In this document: positions 48,390-62,331 of the stretch, in pieces
Numbering within the stretch: position 1 is the stretch's first letter
Layout of the letters: the number at the start of each line of letters is the position of its first letter
Assembly: GCA_947561715.1 (NCBI GenBank)
Contig: OX387202.1
Location: 20,039,001-20,103,000, forward strand
Source: Ascidia mentula
Taxonomy: Eukaryota; Chordata; Ascidiacea; Phlebobranchia; Ascidiidae
Direction of reading: 5' to 3'
DNA: 64,000 bases
Notes under the pieces: generated by a model
Told to the model about the DNA's origin: nothing
The model's database searches: none
The model's input: only the letters and a program-made list of their open reading frames with translations
Translations under genes and position numbers: made by a program

Positions 48390-50955
48390 AAGTTGACACC
48401 GAGCACTTTTATTGCGTTCAGATTTTAACGAAACTTTAGTATTTGTCGTTCTAGCCACAAACTTGAATGTTAAGATCAGGGGTTTTCCACAGGGTCACCA
48501 TATGGACCACAGCGATCTATATCAATGGCTTCCACATTACCACACAATATTACCTTCGCCGATGCATGTTTTTGTGACATTACTCAGCAAAAACTTTCGT
48601 CGGTTCGGAGGATCCACAGAGTTAACCATGGTGTCGTTGGACCCGAACGAGCTCGCGAGTTGTTCCAAGTCTTTTACGTCCCAATAAGGTTTATTTACAG
48701 GATCATGTATCTTATAGTTTCGGCATATACGCTTACACCCACTCTCAATACTCCGCTCCAGTGTTTAAACCTTGTAGTGACGATTTTTATTTGTTTTGCC
48801 ACGTTCACATGTTTTTTTCGCTAGTCATATTCTTTCTTGTCCTGAAGCACTTGGTGATCTTTTCTGTCTATTTTGTTTTCGGGAAACCAAATTCCATAAC
48901 CATAGAAATCACAACCAGCGATAAAGTTGTCAGTCCCACTCATGGCATTTCAGCTTGTGATTTGTAATTTCAATATTATTTCACAATTTTTCGCCGCAAT
49001 CATGAACTACACCCAAAACATGTGTTTCCGCTTAATTTTAACATCTAAATAACGGAATCAATACGTCACCACGTAACATGAAATATTCCAACCGCTTTCG
49101 TACCTATTGTTGTCAACCCTTTTATCCTTAGACTGCCTATCTTTTAACATTGTTATCTGTCTAATATTATTTATTGTACATTTGCATCAATTTATTGTAT
49201 GCTCGATTTAGTTGTTTTATAAACACAGTTCCTTGCATGTCTGCGACAAGCCAGTTGATGCCTGTGATGTCACAATTGCTTATTGTTACGTTCCAATTAC
49301 TGCTATTGTTTCACTGTCGCTCGGTTTTGAAAAAGAAACAAACCCTGAATTGGGATCGAAAAGAAATTCATATTTTGAGATTTTGTCGGAAAAATCTGGT
49401 TTTTAACATGGCCTGAAACTGACATCATGACCCTTGGTGTTTGGTGGCTGGAAATTCTATTTATCGAGTAATTCATTTCGAGTTCAGGAATCAATTCTAC
49501 AAAACTTCACTCTCTCCATGCCATTTACATTCTGCCATGGAATGCAACCGGCAGACGCATCAGACGCGTCTGTGTCCTCCACAAACTGCTGTGTTAAGTT
49601 TGTTTATTACACAAGAGTGTATAAGGTGAACCTTGGGAGGTGACAAGAAAATGATTTGTAAAGGAAAGCCAAAGCTAGTATGCTACTCATGCCGAAGCAA
49701 ACGTTTCCAACACCACTGTGTTCATCATCAGTGCCAAGTAAGAATGAGTTGCAGCAAGGTGTGCGCGGAGGTAGGCAGGTAACTGAACAGACAAAAACAA
49801 CAACACAAATGAAACACGTGACAGACGCCACTCGAAGGCCCACGGCCGTTACGTCATCATTTGGGCTGCAATGAGGACCTGGGTGTTGACAAGAAACCTT
49901 GTTATAACACAATTTACCCTCACATAAAACGTTTCTCATAAGTCGGAGAAATGGCGCCGCGATATCCGCACATTTCTGTAAATATTAGCGGTGAATTGGC
50001 GTGACTGCATTTTTGGGGTTTATCAGAGAAAGTCAAACTGAACTGAATCAAATTTACTGACATCCTCGAATCAGAAATCAACTGTCAAATCTGATGGATC
50101 AATGTTTATATTTACATGAATTATCAACATAAAGCATGGAAACGGTTGCATGCGATATTACAACAACGACATGATATACAAGGAATGATAAAACGGAATA
50201 TGTTGTCAATATCTACTTGACACGTTGACATAATTCTATGGAAGAAGTGGCATCCGAAACACACAAAATGTAATAATAAGTAGTGTCGACGTCATAATTG
50301 CAATTATTATGTTGTGTTTTTCTGGCATCAACCGTTTTTTTATTAACGTCGGATAATAATCACGCTGTAAACCAAGTTTAACTGATTTACGGCGAACGTG
50401 CTATTCGTTCGTTGACACTTCCAGCAACAAGCCGCCTTTTCAAATGTGTCACGTGGTAATCCGAACTCAAATAACCCGGTATGCATTTTCTATATAGGCC
50501 ACATGTCTTTTGCGTAAAAAAGATACGAAGGGACAGAGGACAAAGGACATATAGGACAGAGACTTTTTGTACGCGTGGTTTGTAACGTGTTATTGTTAAT
50601 CCTCGTGCGCTTGTTTATTATATATTAAACTGATCGATTGACTTTGGGTTTGATAGCAGCCTTTTTATCAGGAGTCAGATATACGGCAGTGTTATTATTT
50701 GTGTAGACGTTTTAAGTAACGCCCAACAAATACCATGATAATAACAAACATGCAAAATGGCAAAGTTTTCGCTAAAGGATTTGTGGAATAAATTCGGTTC
50801 GGTATAATTGCTTTCCTGTTATTTACGATTTAAAGCCTTTATCAAAACTGGTGAAAGTATTTACAATGTCTGTCAATAATTGTAAATTAACACAACGTTG
50901 CCATGGTTACTAACGACGCAATGTTAATTTTCGTCACTTTAAACCTCCCCAACAT
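48390..50955. other. MYO10 3' flank in block B, includes the dispersed block
   Basis: Colinear with 1210-3843. About 49494-50155 is the block also present at 2314 and 18616. The 51-bp unit duplicated at 2949-3052 is single here. No gene is recognised. Confidence 0.6.
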
Positions 50956-53900
50956 TTATTCGCATTTCACTTTCATCTTAGAACTCATTATTCCGCTCCA
51001 TGAGTTTTTCCAATAATACCAACTCATAGTGTTGCCATGAGTAGAAGTTCTCGACCACGGACCATTGAGGCGGGCATGTGAACAATAACCATGCCACCAA
51101 GCTCCACCATAAGTCACAGCACAATTAACACTTCGATACCTGCAATTATAATTAAGTCGGTTGTCAACAAATCTGTGTTACAACTTATTTAAACTCAGTT
51201 AAAACTTGTGTTTAACTAAAACTTTAACGCAACCCCCTGTTTCAGAGTAATTGATTTTTACAATTGTTGATTTAGGGTGGGCGGTTAACTTTGTCAGCGA
51301 AAATCAACTATTTGAGGAAATGCATTTTATGTTTTTTGACTCAACTCGATTTACTTCGTTAGCAAAACAGAAATATAATCAGACACGTTGTATCATTATT
51401 ACTCACACATCACGGTCTCTGTTGCGTGTTGAAAATCTCATCCCGTTTATACTGTACGACCCAACCATGGAATCTCCTATGTTCCCCGAATATCCGGATA
51501 TAGTAATTGTGTAAGAACTTCCTTCATCGCCAATGCTGAAAGTACTGAAAACAACAATGTCATAATGTTTAATTTAATGCAAAGTAATTTAAATAACAAC
51601 GGATAATTTGTTGTTTTAAATCAATCCGCTTACATTGGTTTGTTGCTCATGGAAATTATTGTTAAACATAAAACCCTTTATGACGTAATAAACGACATGT
51701 GTCATACATTGTGTTGTGTTGTGTGGGATAATTATTTGTCAACTAAGCAATAAACACAAGGTGGGATTAGAAGTTTTGAGAAGGAAACCCAGTTATTTTT
51801 CAACTTTAAGTTCACAAACGACTGGAGGTCAATTTTTAAGCAACCTGAAACCTGTTCCATTTAAATAAGATGTCAATCAAGCATACGATGCTGACATTGC
51901 AAGATGTATTTGGAATATCTTACAGGAGAAGCAAAAGTTAGATGAGTTTTTGCCGAGACTATTCTGTAACCCGCATTTAACTATGTTGTTTGCGACAGAG
52001 TTTCTTAATATTTCTGATCCTACGTCACTGGCAGGGTACGTGTGCCTCGGTTAAACGTTCATTTAAGGCGATTACAAAGAGGTTTTATTGTAGCTGAAGA
52101 ACAAAGCGGATAAATCTAACTTTCCAGTCAAGATGCAACGTTTTGGCAAAGGTCAGTATTTGGCACTCAAGATTTTACCACAAGGAGTTGGGCAACAACG
52201 ACCGCATAAACTCGTCTGGGCAACAGATTTTCCTTAACCTTTTTTAAGTGGTTCTTAACCTTTTTTATCTCATTTCCCACTTCCAGTGTAAACGGAATCC
52301 TTATTTCCCACTGGTATTTACATTTTTTAACTAAGAATTTGATTATTGTATTTTCGTTATATCTGTTATACTTTCTTAACTTTTTCTACCGCATGGCATT
52401 ACCAATTACCAATAAGTGTTCAACACACAGTGAATACAGATCATTATATTTCTTTTCCGACTACTTTTGTGTATTTCGGTGCCGACTAATTATCCACCTA
52501 CAACCCTAAAATTTCCCACCGGGTAAGAACCACTGGCCTAAGGAATTAACTCTGCAGGCCAATGCACCCATTTTCTTGCATAGAGACCCAACAATATCCA
52601 ATCAACCACGCAACGACCAGCAGCTAACCCAGGGGTGGGCAAAGAGAACACAGAGTGTTTACACTATACAACTTATACACTGACAATCAAGTTGTGTCAG
52701 CGTCTTACACGTCGCGATTACGGGATTTTTGTTGCCTCATTCAAAACATTGGGGGCCGAGCATGTTGGGCAGAAAATCGAAATTTCAAACACTGGATTAT
52801 GCATGGGTGTTAGATGGAGAATATAATAACCATTTTCATCCCATATATCGATGCGGGACACAGCACTAATATTCACTGGATTGCTGCCATCAATTGTCAA
52901 ACGGTTTGGCCGTGGTCATTTTCGCTTGAACTGCGCAAAAAGGTGACGTTCGACCCAACCCGAGCCCCACTGAGCTCGGTCCTGGCAATCCGCGACCAAG
53001 CGATCGCGCAAACTTTAAAAGCGGTGATGTGGGGTCGTTACGAGTTGATTACCATCCCTATGTGTGTGCGGTATCTAAACTTTTTGTTTTCATAATTATT
53101 CCGAACCGAGTAAATGCATTGAAACACAGCAAGAATATCCTGTGTTGCTTCAAACTTAAAACACGAATTTTGTGAATCTGACGTAATAAGGAGGGTATTT
53201 CCCTAATGACTTTTAAGATTTTGTTAGTTATGAAGACCTGGCAGCATCAGGTAAATTATCGTTGGAACAAAGGCATTAAATTGAAAACGTTAAATACGTC
53301 ATAGTCTTACCTATACTCGGCAAATCCTTGACCTCCGGAAAAATCCTGAAGGTCAACACGAAGGCGACATCTAGTGGACGCACTGGTGATTTGATGCAGT
53401 TTCTCCAAACCTGATAAAATTTGTTGGTTGTAATAATATTGCTGAAAACACTGGAATTTAAATTGAATTAACTGATACTGTTATAGTGACTCCAGGATTG
53501 TTACGAAGCGTACTTGAAACGTTTTACTTGGTAGGCCTGTATATTTAACTGGGTGTGTACACGTTATAACAATGTGTTCAGTAAATGTATTCAACCTAAA
53601 ACAAAGCTGGAACTCCTGTTGCTGCCACAGGCATATTGCAATTTAAAATGTACCGCTCTTCTGGCATGAAATATACGTGCTGTATTTTTACGACGTTCCG
53701 TCTGCCATTCAGCGAGACTTCATCAGGTATTAATACCGCAATTTCAAAGTAAACTGCACTAAAACATTCAGGGGCACAAAAAGAAAAAGGACAGGTTGAC
53801 ACCGCTTGTCAGATCACGTGACAGAGGCAAAACACGAAACACTGCGGGAGGCGCAACAGTTACAACAAATTGTTATAAACTGCCGGAAAGTAGACACAGT

Positions 53901-56900
53901 GTTGTTTGTCGTTGACGCATCCACTGTTTTTGTGAATGTGAAACGACTCAAGAAAGAGCCGCTTGGTGTGGTCCAACTCCTTTTCCAGAACTTGGAAAGG
54001 GCTTTATCGAAGGCAACTTCGTGTCGCAGTGTCACCGCATGCTTGGCCAACGCAGTCTTGCTGGCATCTTTCGATGCGACATCACGGCGATGCTCTTTCA
54101 GTCGCGTCTTAAAGGCCCTTTTAGTTTCGCCGATGTAAATACCATCGCAATATTTGCATGGTATTAAACAGACCATTCCCTTTGGCTCGGAAGCCTCCGT
54201 AGCAATGGGTCGTGAAATTACATTGCCAAGCGTTGTATGGGGCTTAGTATAGATTTTAATGCCTAATCCGACATCAATCTTCGCAATGTTTCGTTAAGGC
54301 CAGGGTTGAAGGGAATAACAACTGCTCCGCTAGTGGGCGTTTCATCCTTACGGGTTATTGCCAGTATATTTTGAGCGTGCCATAACAGTGGTGATTGATA
54401 GGGATACCGGTACATTGGTGAACAATGACACCACATCAAAGGATACCATTCTGTCATGTTGCTCCACTCGTAAGCTCCGTACCTCGACTGCAAACTCGAG
54501 TGAGTTTTTCACATGGTGCGGAATATTGCCCAACAAAAGGAGCGATTATTTTAGCATTCTTGAGTCGCTTCACATTCACAAAAACAGCGGATGCGTCAAC
54601 GACAAAGAACAATGTGTTTACTTTCCTGCAGTTTATAACAATTTGTTGTAACTGTTGCGCCTCCCGCAGTGTTTCGTGTTTTGCCTCTGTCACGTGATCT
54701 GACAAGCGGTGTCAACGTGTCCTTTTGCTTTTTGTGGTCCTGAATGTTTTAGTGTAGTTTACTTTGAAATTGCGACATCAATACCTGATGAAGTCTCGCC
54801 GCATGGCAGACGAAACGTCGTAAAAATACAGCACGTATATTTTATGCCAGAAGAGCGGTACATTTTAAACTAAAACAAACCATTATACAAGTTTTGCAAC
54901 ATTTGTACTTGGTTAAGGATTGCTTTATTGGAATACAAACCCATCCAAAATTCTGTTGATAGATCCCCAAACCCGTTCTTGTAATCCACCCAATCTCTAT
55001 CGAAACTAACAGATCCATCATAACGACGCTGGAACACCTGGTATTTATTAAGTAAAACACTTGACACTGATTTTCGGTAAATTGGTCTAAAAAAGTTAGA
55101 TGACCTCCATGTCAATATATGACTTTTCACTTTCGTGTGTAATTTCCTGACCTTTATAAACAACACAATCCCGGGCGTATGGTTAAGTATTGTAGTGTGA
55201 AATCGGAAATTACTTGTCGTGCATAATCACCTCGCTTAACCAACTTGGCGCTGGTGCCAGGGATTGCCCACCCCCTGTGTTAGTGATATTTACCACAGTA
55301 TGAATACCTGCCACCCATCTTCACAGTAAACTTCATCTCCCGATACGAGATGTTGGCGACCTTTAATATCTGAAGTTTTACAGGAAACCCGTGGAACAGC
55401 ATACATGAGATTCCAGAGATCTGCAGACGGTTAAAACTCATCAGATTGGTAGAAGTATTGAGTTAAACTCATTTACAAGCAAGTAGGCGGAGAAAACCAC
55501 ACAATATTTGCACGACCTGCAATATGACCAGAATATACCGGTGCCAGATGGAACCCTCTCTGATTCGCACGTGATGACGTATATGTTGGGTTTGCCAATA
55601 CCTTTGCCCGTAACTCACGTCATGACTCGCTTCTGCTCCTAGTGGTGTAGATATCTCACCAATCTATACCACTAGAGGCAGAAGCGAGTCATGACGTGAG
55701 TTACGGGCAAAGGTTTTTGGAATTTGACACATCTGTGAGATTTATATTTAAATAAAGTAAAACTCAACTGTTGGAAGTGTTACTCAGTTGACCTTGCAGT
55801 TGATCCACTCTGTTCGACAACTCTGTGAATATAATGTTCGATGTGTGAGTGGACATTGAATGTTAAGTGCATGAACTTAACTGTTAGATGTGTGGTTCTG
55901 CTCACTCTGCAGTTGATCCACTCTGTTCGACAACTCTGTGAATAAAATGTTCGATGTGTGTGTGGGCGTTGGATGTTAAGTGCATGAACTTAACTGTTAG
56001 ATGTGCGTTTCTGCTTACTCCGCATTTGATCCACTCTGTTCGACAACTCTGTGAATATAATGTTAGATGTGTGAATGGGCGTTGGATGTTAAGTGCATGA
56101 ACTTAACTGTTAGATGTGCGGTTCTGCTCACTTTGCAGTTGATCCACTCTGTTCGACAACTCTGTGAATAAAATGTTCCATGTGTGAGTGGGCATTGAAT
56201 GTTAAGTGCATGAACTTAACTGTTAGATGTGCGGTTCTGCTCACTCTGCAGTTGATCCACTCTGTTCGACAACTCTGTGAATAAAATGTTCGATGTGTGA
56301 GTGGACATTGAATGTTAAGTGCATGAACTTAACTGTTAGATGTGAGGTTCTGCTCACTCTGCAGTTGATCCACTCTGTTCGACAACTCTGTGAATAAAAT
56401 GTTCCATGTGTGAGTGGACATTGAATGTTAAGTGCATGAACTTAATTGTTAGATGTGCGGTTCTGCTCACTCTGCATTTCATCCACTCTGTTCGACAACT
56501 CTGTGAATAAAATGTTAGATGTGTGAATGGGCGCTGGATGTCTAGTGCATGAACTTAACTGTTAGATGTGTGGTTCTGCTCACTCTGCAGTTGATCCACT
56601 CTGTTCGACAACTCTGTGAATAAAATGTTAGATGTGTTGAGTTTTGTCACGTGATTGGTGAGTACGCAGGTATTTACACCACTAGGGGCAGAAGGGAGTC
56701 ATGACGTGTGTTACGGGCAAAGGTTTTAGCATTTGTTATCTTGACACATCTGTGAGATATCAATTTATATGAAAATGAAACTAAACTGTTGGAAGTGTTA
56801 CTCAGTTGACCTTGCAATTGATCCAATTTGTTCGACAACTCTGTGACTAAAATCTTCGATGAATTTACTTTAATATGATTTTATGAGAGTTCACCGTGTA

Positions 56901-57270
56901 GGGGATTTGTGGTACTGCTGTGTTTGTATCAAATATCTATCTGTACTGCTTGGTTTGTTAAAGTTTCCTATCCAATAATAAATTTTGTCGAAAAGTGTTT
57001 AGAGAAGAATCTTATACCTGTAACAAGTCTCATCAAATCTTCTTTGCCAGCCACAGGTCCTTGGTCTCCCTTTTTACCTCGGTGACCTCGAGGTCCACGT
57101 GGTCCCATCTTTCCTGGTCTTCCAGTCTCTCCTCTGCCACCTTTCAAGCCGGAATGTTCTATCTCTGATCCTTGTTCTTGTCCATCACAAACAACTCTGC
57201 ATACTTGTTGTTGGTGAGTTATAACAAGATGGCCAACCAACAAAACTCCAAACAAAATAAATTTCAACAT
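50956..57270 (-). CDS. Ficolin-like secreted lectin, complete, six exons (copy B)
   Basis: Exons 57270-57018, 55369-55308, 55037-54941, 53410-53311, 51544-51407 and 51139-50956 join in phase to 277 residues. Signal peptide, eleven Gly-X-Y triplets and fibrinogen-related domain are as in copy A. Exon 1 differs by one residue (Leu to Met). The first four exons are nearly the same, but the second half of exon 5 and parts of exon 6 differ at many residues: [16 protein letters not shown] with a one-codon deletion, [22 protein letters not shown] and SWYYWKNSW. Conserved cysteines and the GGAWW and LNGPW landmarks are kept, so both copies look functional. The role, ligand binding in innate immunity, is inferred from the family. 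Confidence 0.9.
52083..52417. repeat. 335-bp segment absent from block A
   Basis: Present between TACAAAGAGG and GTGTTCAACA, and missing at 4925-4930 in block A. It has two CTTAACCTTTTTTA-type motifs and hAT-flavoured sequence, but no clear terminal repeats. Confidence 0.5.
53689..53726 (-). ncRNA. Hammerhead-like core, mutated
   Basis: CTGATGA box and GTCT/AGAC stem are kept, but the GAAA box reads GGAA. It is probably inactive. Confidence 0.4.
54785..54822 (+). ncRNA. Hammerhead-like core
   Basis: CTGATGA at 54785-54791, a stem closed by GTCT/AGAC, then GAAACGTCGTA. It matches the motif at 6893-6930, with the same weak stems I and III. Confidence 0.45.
55601..55713. repeat. Long hairpin, block B copy
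   Basis: Arms of ~50 bp from CCTTTGCCCGTAACTCACGT to its complement, nearly perfect. It is the equivalent of 7709-7821. Confidence 0.75.
55790..56640 (+). repeat. 113-bp minisatellite, about 8 units (block B)
   Basis: Same repeat as 7905-8640 with one extra unit at about 56521-56633. Confidence 0.9.
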
Positions 57271-58957
57271 TTTCAAACAAGCTAGACTTTGAAAATCTGT
57301 AAATAGTTGCTCAGTCATCACATGGAAATTAACAAAGTAAACATCAATGTTAAATTTGCACCAAAATTACCTAATTAACAACTACACTGAAAATATCGAA
57401 GATTCACTGAGACCTGCTGGCGAAAATCAATACACATTTATGCTGCGTAGATGAAACAAATATGAAAATAATGCAAATGATAAATGTGGAGTTTAAATAA
57501 AAGTTGCGCATAATCCAACCTTAAACTGTTGACCAATGTTACGTTACTTAATGTAAAACTTTCAGTGCGGCCAGCAATTATGCAAGGAAGTGCTCAGTGC
57601 GTGAGTTTGTTGATTGTTAATTGCGCATAACTGCATTATCCCGTCTACTGAGGTCTCAACAACATCAGCAAACGAACGCAATGAAAAGAATGCTGTTGTT
57701 ATGTACATCGTTGCCAAATACACCACAAAACTTTGTTAGGACAAACTGATTTGTCAATTGTTGCGATACAGAAGTCACTGATTTTTTACGTCACGCGTTG
57801 TAAAAAGCCACCTGCCACAAGTCACGTAATGCCTTAGTGATCGCAATGCGCCGACCTAGACACGCGCCGATCACGCATTCATCACGTGGACCGCTTGGTC
57901 TTTTTAGAAAGTTTGACGTACTTCCACGTCAATTAACAATATGCGCTAAAGATCTTTTGATGCAGATATAAGTCAGCCGCACAGAAAGTGTTGAGAATAT
58001 TTGTTTATGATTAAAGTTGTTTTCTGATAATAAAGGAACAAACATATCTTTGTAAACGAGTTTTGCAGGCGAGTTATCCATCGCAAATTACATCTGGCAT
58101 CTCTACTTGGTTTTAACTTCACCTTCAACTCTATCAGTTATAACTTGTCCAAGCACAAGTGACTTCAAACCACGGTCAGCTACAATACAAGCTTGATCTG
58201 AACTGGATCACGTTGCGTTTCCAACCACACAGACCCGAGCAAACTCAATGCAGTAATCACGACGCAACTGTGACTTGCTTAAAACCTCCTTCAAGTTGCC
58301 GGAGACCTTTGAATTTCCGAGGACCGAATAACGTCACTGATACGAAAACACGGCGTATCAAAATACATCCATGCAAAGGAAGTCGGTTCAAATACCTAAG
58401 TGCGTGCGCTCGTTTGCAAGAGTTCGTAAAACCTGCATTTATTCTGGCTTTGAATTCTCGCTCCCTTTAATCGGTGCGTTTGGGTTGGTTATGGAACAAG
58501 ACGCAGTTAAACTCAGTGCAATTTAAGCTGTTCTATCTGAATACTAATGGTTGACACTGAATTGAGATGAAATAAATATGTTGGATGACTTGGACGGTGG
58601 CAAAAGCCGCTTAAATATACAAGTTTTACATGTGTTGCGACCTATATGCCAATTATGAGCCTCAATCCGGTACTTAACAATATTATTTATGATCGATGGG
58701 AAATCCTATTTGATTAACGCATTTGACATAAGATCGCACGTGAGTTCTAATTGTTGTGTTTTCCTAACCTGACTTTAATTGAAACTTGATGCAAACATTC
58801 CAACAATATTCATTTAAAATGAACAATTTTGGACACGAAATTAACATGCGCAATTATACCAACGCCAAACTGAGTGAATTTACGCCCAAACGCACAGACA
58901 AAATTGAACAGAACCAAATCACAAAACCGATGAACTGAGATGAGCACAGTACAGCAG
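57271..58957. other. Upstream flank of ficolin-like gene, block B
   Basis: Colinear with 9266-10949, and no gene is recognised. Confidence 0.5.
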
Positions 58958-61900
58958 CGCTGCCCTGCCCTGCCCTGCCTCGGTCCTCAGCTAAACGCAC
59001 ACGGAAAGTTACAAAGAAAGGTCGGTTACTGAAAGACGATGAAGGACAGTCACATGGGAAAACTTAAAGTCTCATAGCGACCAAGTCACATGAGATTAAT
59101 ATGACGCAAAACAGCTGTTAAACCATATCACACAAAAGCCAAAAAAAGACACAAATCACATGAATGGTCAGCTGTTGCTATCGCTAAATTTTGAAATGAA
59201 ACCCGCTTGCCAAGACGATCTAAAAATACCAATTACCCAACCCAGTGGAGTGAGACGCCAAAATGACAACTGGCCATGCAACCTTAAGTCCATTAATGCA
59301 ACCGTTGACATGTAATGCAAAATCACGTTACAACATGTACATATTCAAATGAAATATTACACACAAATATTTTCGTATCTTGCTCCTGGTTTTCAGGTGA
59401 ATTTCTTTTCTCACTTTAACAAAACCAGGCGGATGACGGATCGCTAATATTAAAGAACTTATGCGTTGTTTCTTTTCCTAATCCTATGCTTTCAAACAAA
59501 CTCTTACAAACGCAAATATTCAGATACCAAAAAATAAACCTTTTAATGCTTTGTCTTATATTAATATAATGACTACAATCGCTCAACATCCTATAGAACG
59601 TTGGCAACACAATTGACGTCACGACACAAAACTGCAAAAAAGTGGGGAAATGCTTCGTTGGCGCTGAGCGTGAAGTCAATAGAAGTTTGTAGTGAGGCGT
59701 GAAGGAATGTGGTTGTGGGGCAAATGGAGTTGCACTGGTTTCACTAAATGGGCGCCTGACTTTATTAAACGGACTAATGTTAAAAACGACAATAAAACGT
59801 ACATACAATTCCAGTAGTAATACATGCTTTCGAATAGCAAGGCAGGATCGCCCCACTTGGGGGGCAGTGAAAGCGTGATATTACTTCTGCGTTGTCTGAT
59901 TACTGTGGTGGAGATCCTCTACGCATGTGAAGGTCGCCTGACAATCCAGCTCGGCTGCAATGCCTTGGCTGCGAAGCCCAAACTTTACAATTCCAGTAAA
60001 CGCCCGACACTAAAAACAACCGTACAGCTCAACGCACATCTCAAGACTAACGGGTCATACACAGCACTTCTTGCACCGGCTAATCAACCAACCAACTGTA
60101 TGTTTAGGCAGGGGAAGATACAGGTTCAATCGATGGTCTCAAAGTGGTTGATGCTTTATTAAGTTGCGCAGTCAAACTTGAGACAAGCAAAACACTCGTT
60201 CATGAGGCGGCAACCGCAACACGAGAAAGGCAATGACGCGCTTCGATGAACAGGCGAACACTGTGGTCGCCATCATCTAAATTTTACTTTTCGCCCCACC
60301 TAAAAGATGTGCACAGAGGTAACAAGTTGTCAAACACTCTTTCCCACTGGTTGATTTGGTCACACACACACACATATATATATCAATGGATTGGTTATTG
60401 TTGTATCTGCTTTGGTGAAGCTAGCTGGAGCACAGGAAGGCGCATCTTACCGATATTTTGTTTTTTCAGAGTATGACGTTCATCAGATTACCAACAGTCC
60501 GAAGTAGTTTTGCCTGCATTGATGATCACTTACCATTGCTTCCAGAATAATGAACACAACATTACGGCAAACAACCATATTTGAGGGTTTTGGGATAAAA
60601 TGGCCTCCAATTTAACATATTCAGTGTTAAGTCCGTCACCACTAGTTACTTGGAGATTTGATGTAATGTAAATTGTCCCCTACTGAGTGAATTTGCCCTC
60701 CCTTGGGGCGTAACGATAAGAATCCAACTTCATGCTCCGGGAACCGTTGCTTGTGGACACTATCAGCATCAGCACTCGCAGGACAAAGCACAGCCTGCTG
60801 TTCCTTCATGAAGTCGATATTGAGTTGATTTATTAGCGAAAGATAATTGTAGACCCAACTGCTACCTTTCGGTTAAAAGATTGAACACGAATTTAAACAA
60901 CAAAACGAAGTTCTCCATGTAAGCGAAAAGTTCAATAAATACTGCAAGTATATCAACCTGCGCTGCTCTGGAGGGACCGACAAATCTGTCCCATCTTTTC
61001 AAATATAAAATATGCATTTTTTCTGGCTTTGAATTCTCGCTCCCTTTAATCGGTGCGTTTGGGTTGGTTATGGAACAAGACGCAGTTGAACTCAGTGCAA
61101 TTTAAGCTGTTCTATCTGAATACTAATGGTTGACACTGAATTGAGATGAAATAAATATGTTGGATGACTTGGACGGTGGCAAAAGCCGCTTAAATATACA
61201 AGTTTTACATGTGTTGCGACTTATATGCCAATTATGAGCCTCAATCCGGTACTTAACAATATTATTTATGATCGATGGGAAATCCTATTTGATTAACGCA
61301 TTTGACATAAGATTGCACGTGAGTTCTAATTGTTGTGTTTTCCTAACCTGACTTTAATTGAAACTTGATGCAAACATTCCAACAATATTCATTCAAAATG
61401 AACAATTTTGGTCACGAAATTAACATGCGCAATTATACCAACGCCAAACTGAGTGAATTTACGCCCAAACGCACAGACAAAATTGAGCAGAACCAAATCA
61501 CAAAACCGATGAACTGAGATGAGCACAGTACAGCTGCCCTGCCCTGCCTCGGTCCTCAGCTAAACGCACGCGGAAAGTTACAAAGAAAGGTCGGTTACTG
61601 AAAGACGATGAAGGACAGTCACATGGGAAAACTTAAAGTCTCAAAGCGACCAAGTCACTTGAGATTAATATGACGCAAAACAGCTGTTAAACCATATCAC
61701 ACAAAAGCCAAAAAAACACACAAATCACATGAATGGTCAGCTATATCAGCATCAGCACTCGCAGGACAAAGCACAGCCTGCTGTTCCTTCGTGAAGTCGA
61801 TATTGAGTTGATTTATTAGCGAAAGATAATTGTAGACCCAACTGCTACCTTTCGGTTAAAAGATTGAACACGAATTTAAACAACAAAACGAAGTTCTCCA

Positions 61901-61998
61901 TGTAAGCGAAAAGTTCAATAAATACTGCAAGTATATCAACCTGCGCTGCTCTGGAGGGACCGACAAATCTGTCCCATCTTTTCAAATATAAAATATAA
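58435..61998 (+). repeat. Local tandem duplication inside block B
   Basis: 58441-59171 recurs at 61022-61743, and 60765-61012 recurs at 61745-61998. This equals a 2.6-kb tandem duplication whose second unit lost ~1.6 kb. Both joins show short shared sequence (GCATTT, and CTAT). Block A has a single copy. Confidence 0.85.
59946..60760. other. Spacer, no gene recognised
   Basis: Colinear with 13053-13830 of block A, with no gene or RNA seen. The SINE-like insertion of block A is absent at its left edge. Confidence 0.45.
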
Positions 61999-62331
61999 AA
62001 AAATATGATTTAACATTCCAAAAGACTTTAATTTGGGCCTCATCGGGGTTCCAACTAAACTACGTTATTTTGCATTTCAGGCATTTCGCATGCTGTCCAT
62101 AAAACAACTGGCTGGAACACTAGTGCACTGGCCCAACATCGATAAAGACATTTTGAACATGTGTCTTAAGAGCTGTACATCTTAAGCCAAACATAAAAAC
62201 ATGGTGCCGAATGCTCCCGTACATCCATGGTTGTTGACCAAGAAGCCATGGAATTAAGGTCTCATGAATCCGTCCTTTAAATGTCAGATGTATAAAATTC
62301 CAAATAAGGTCACTTTCAACTCGATACAAAG

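Larger units (their letters stand above)
53640..54895 (-). mobile_element. Penelope-like element, partial, with inverted terminal repeats (copy B)
   Basis: Arms at about 53640-54010 and 54545-54870 are inverted copies. Between them the minus strand encodes a reverse-transcriptase motif A ([14 protein letters not shown], about 54450-54410) and then a GIY-YIG endonuclease ([19 protein letters not shown], about 54170-54110, with RLKEHRRDV). That combination defines Penelope-like retroelements. Most of the polymerase palm is deleted. It lies in ficolin intron 3, where copy A retains only the arms. Confidence 0.82.
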
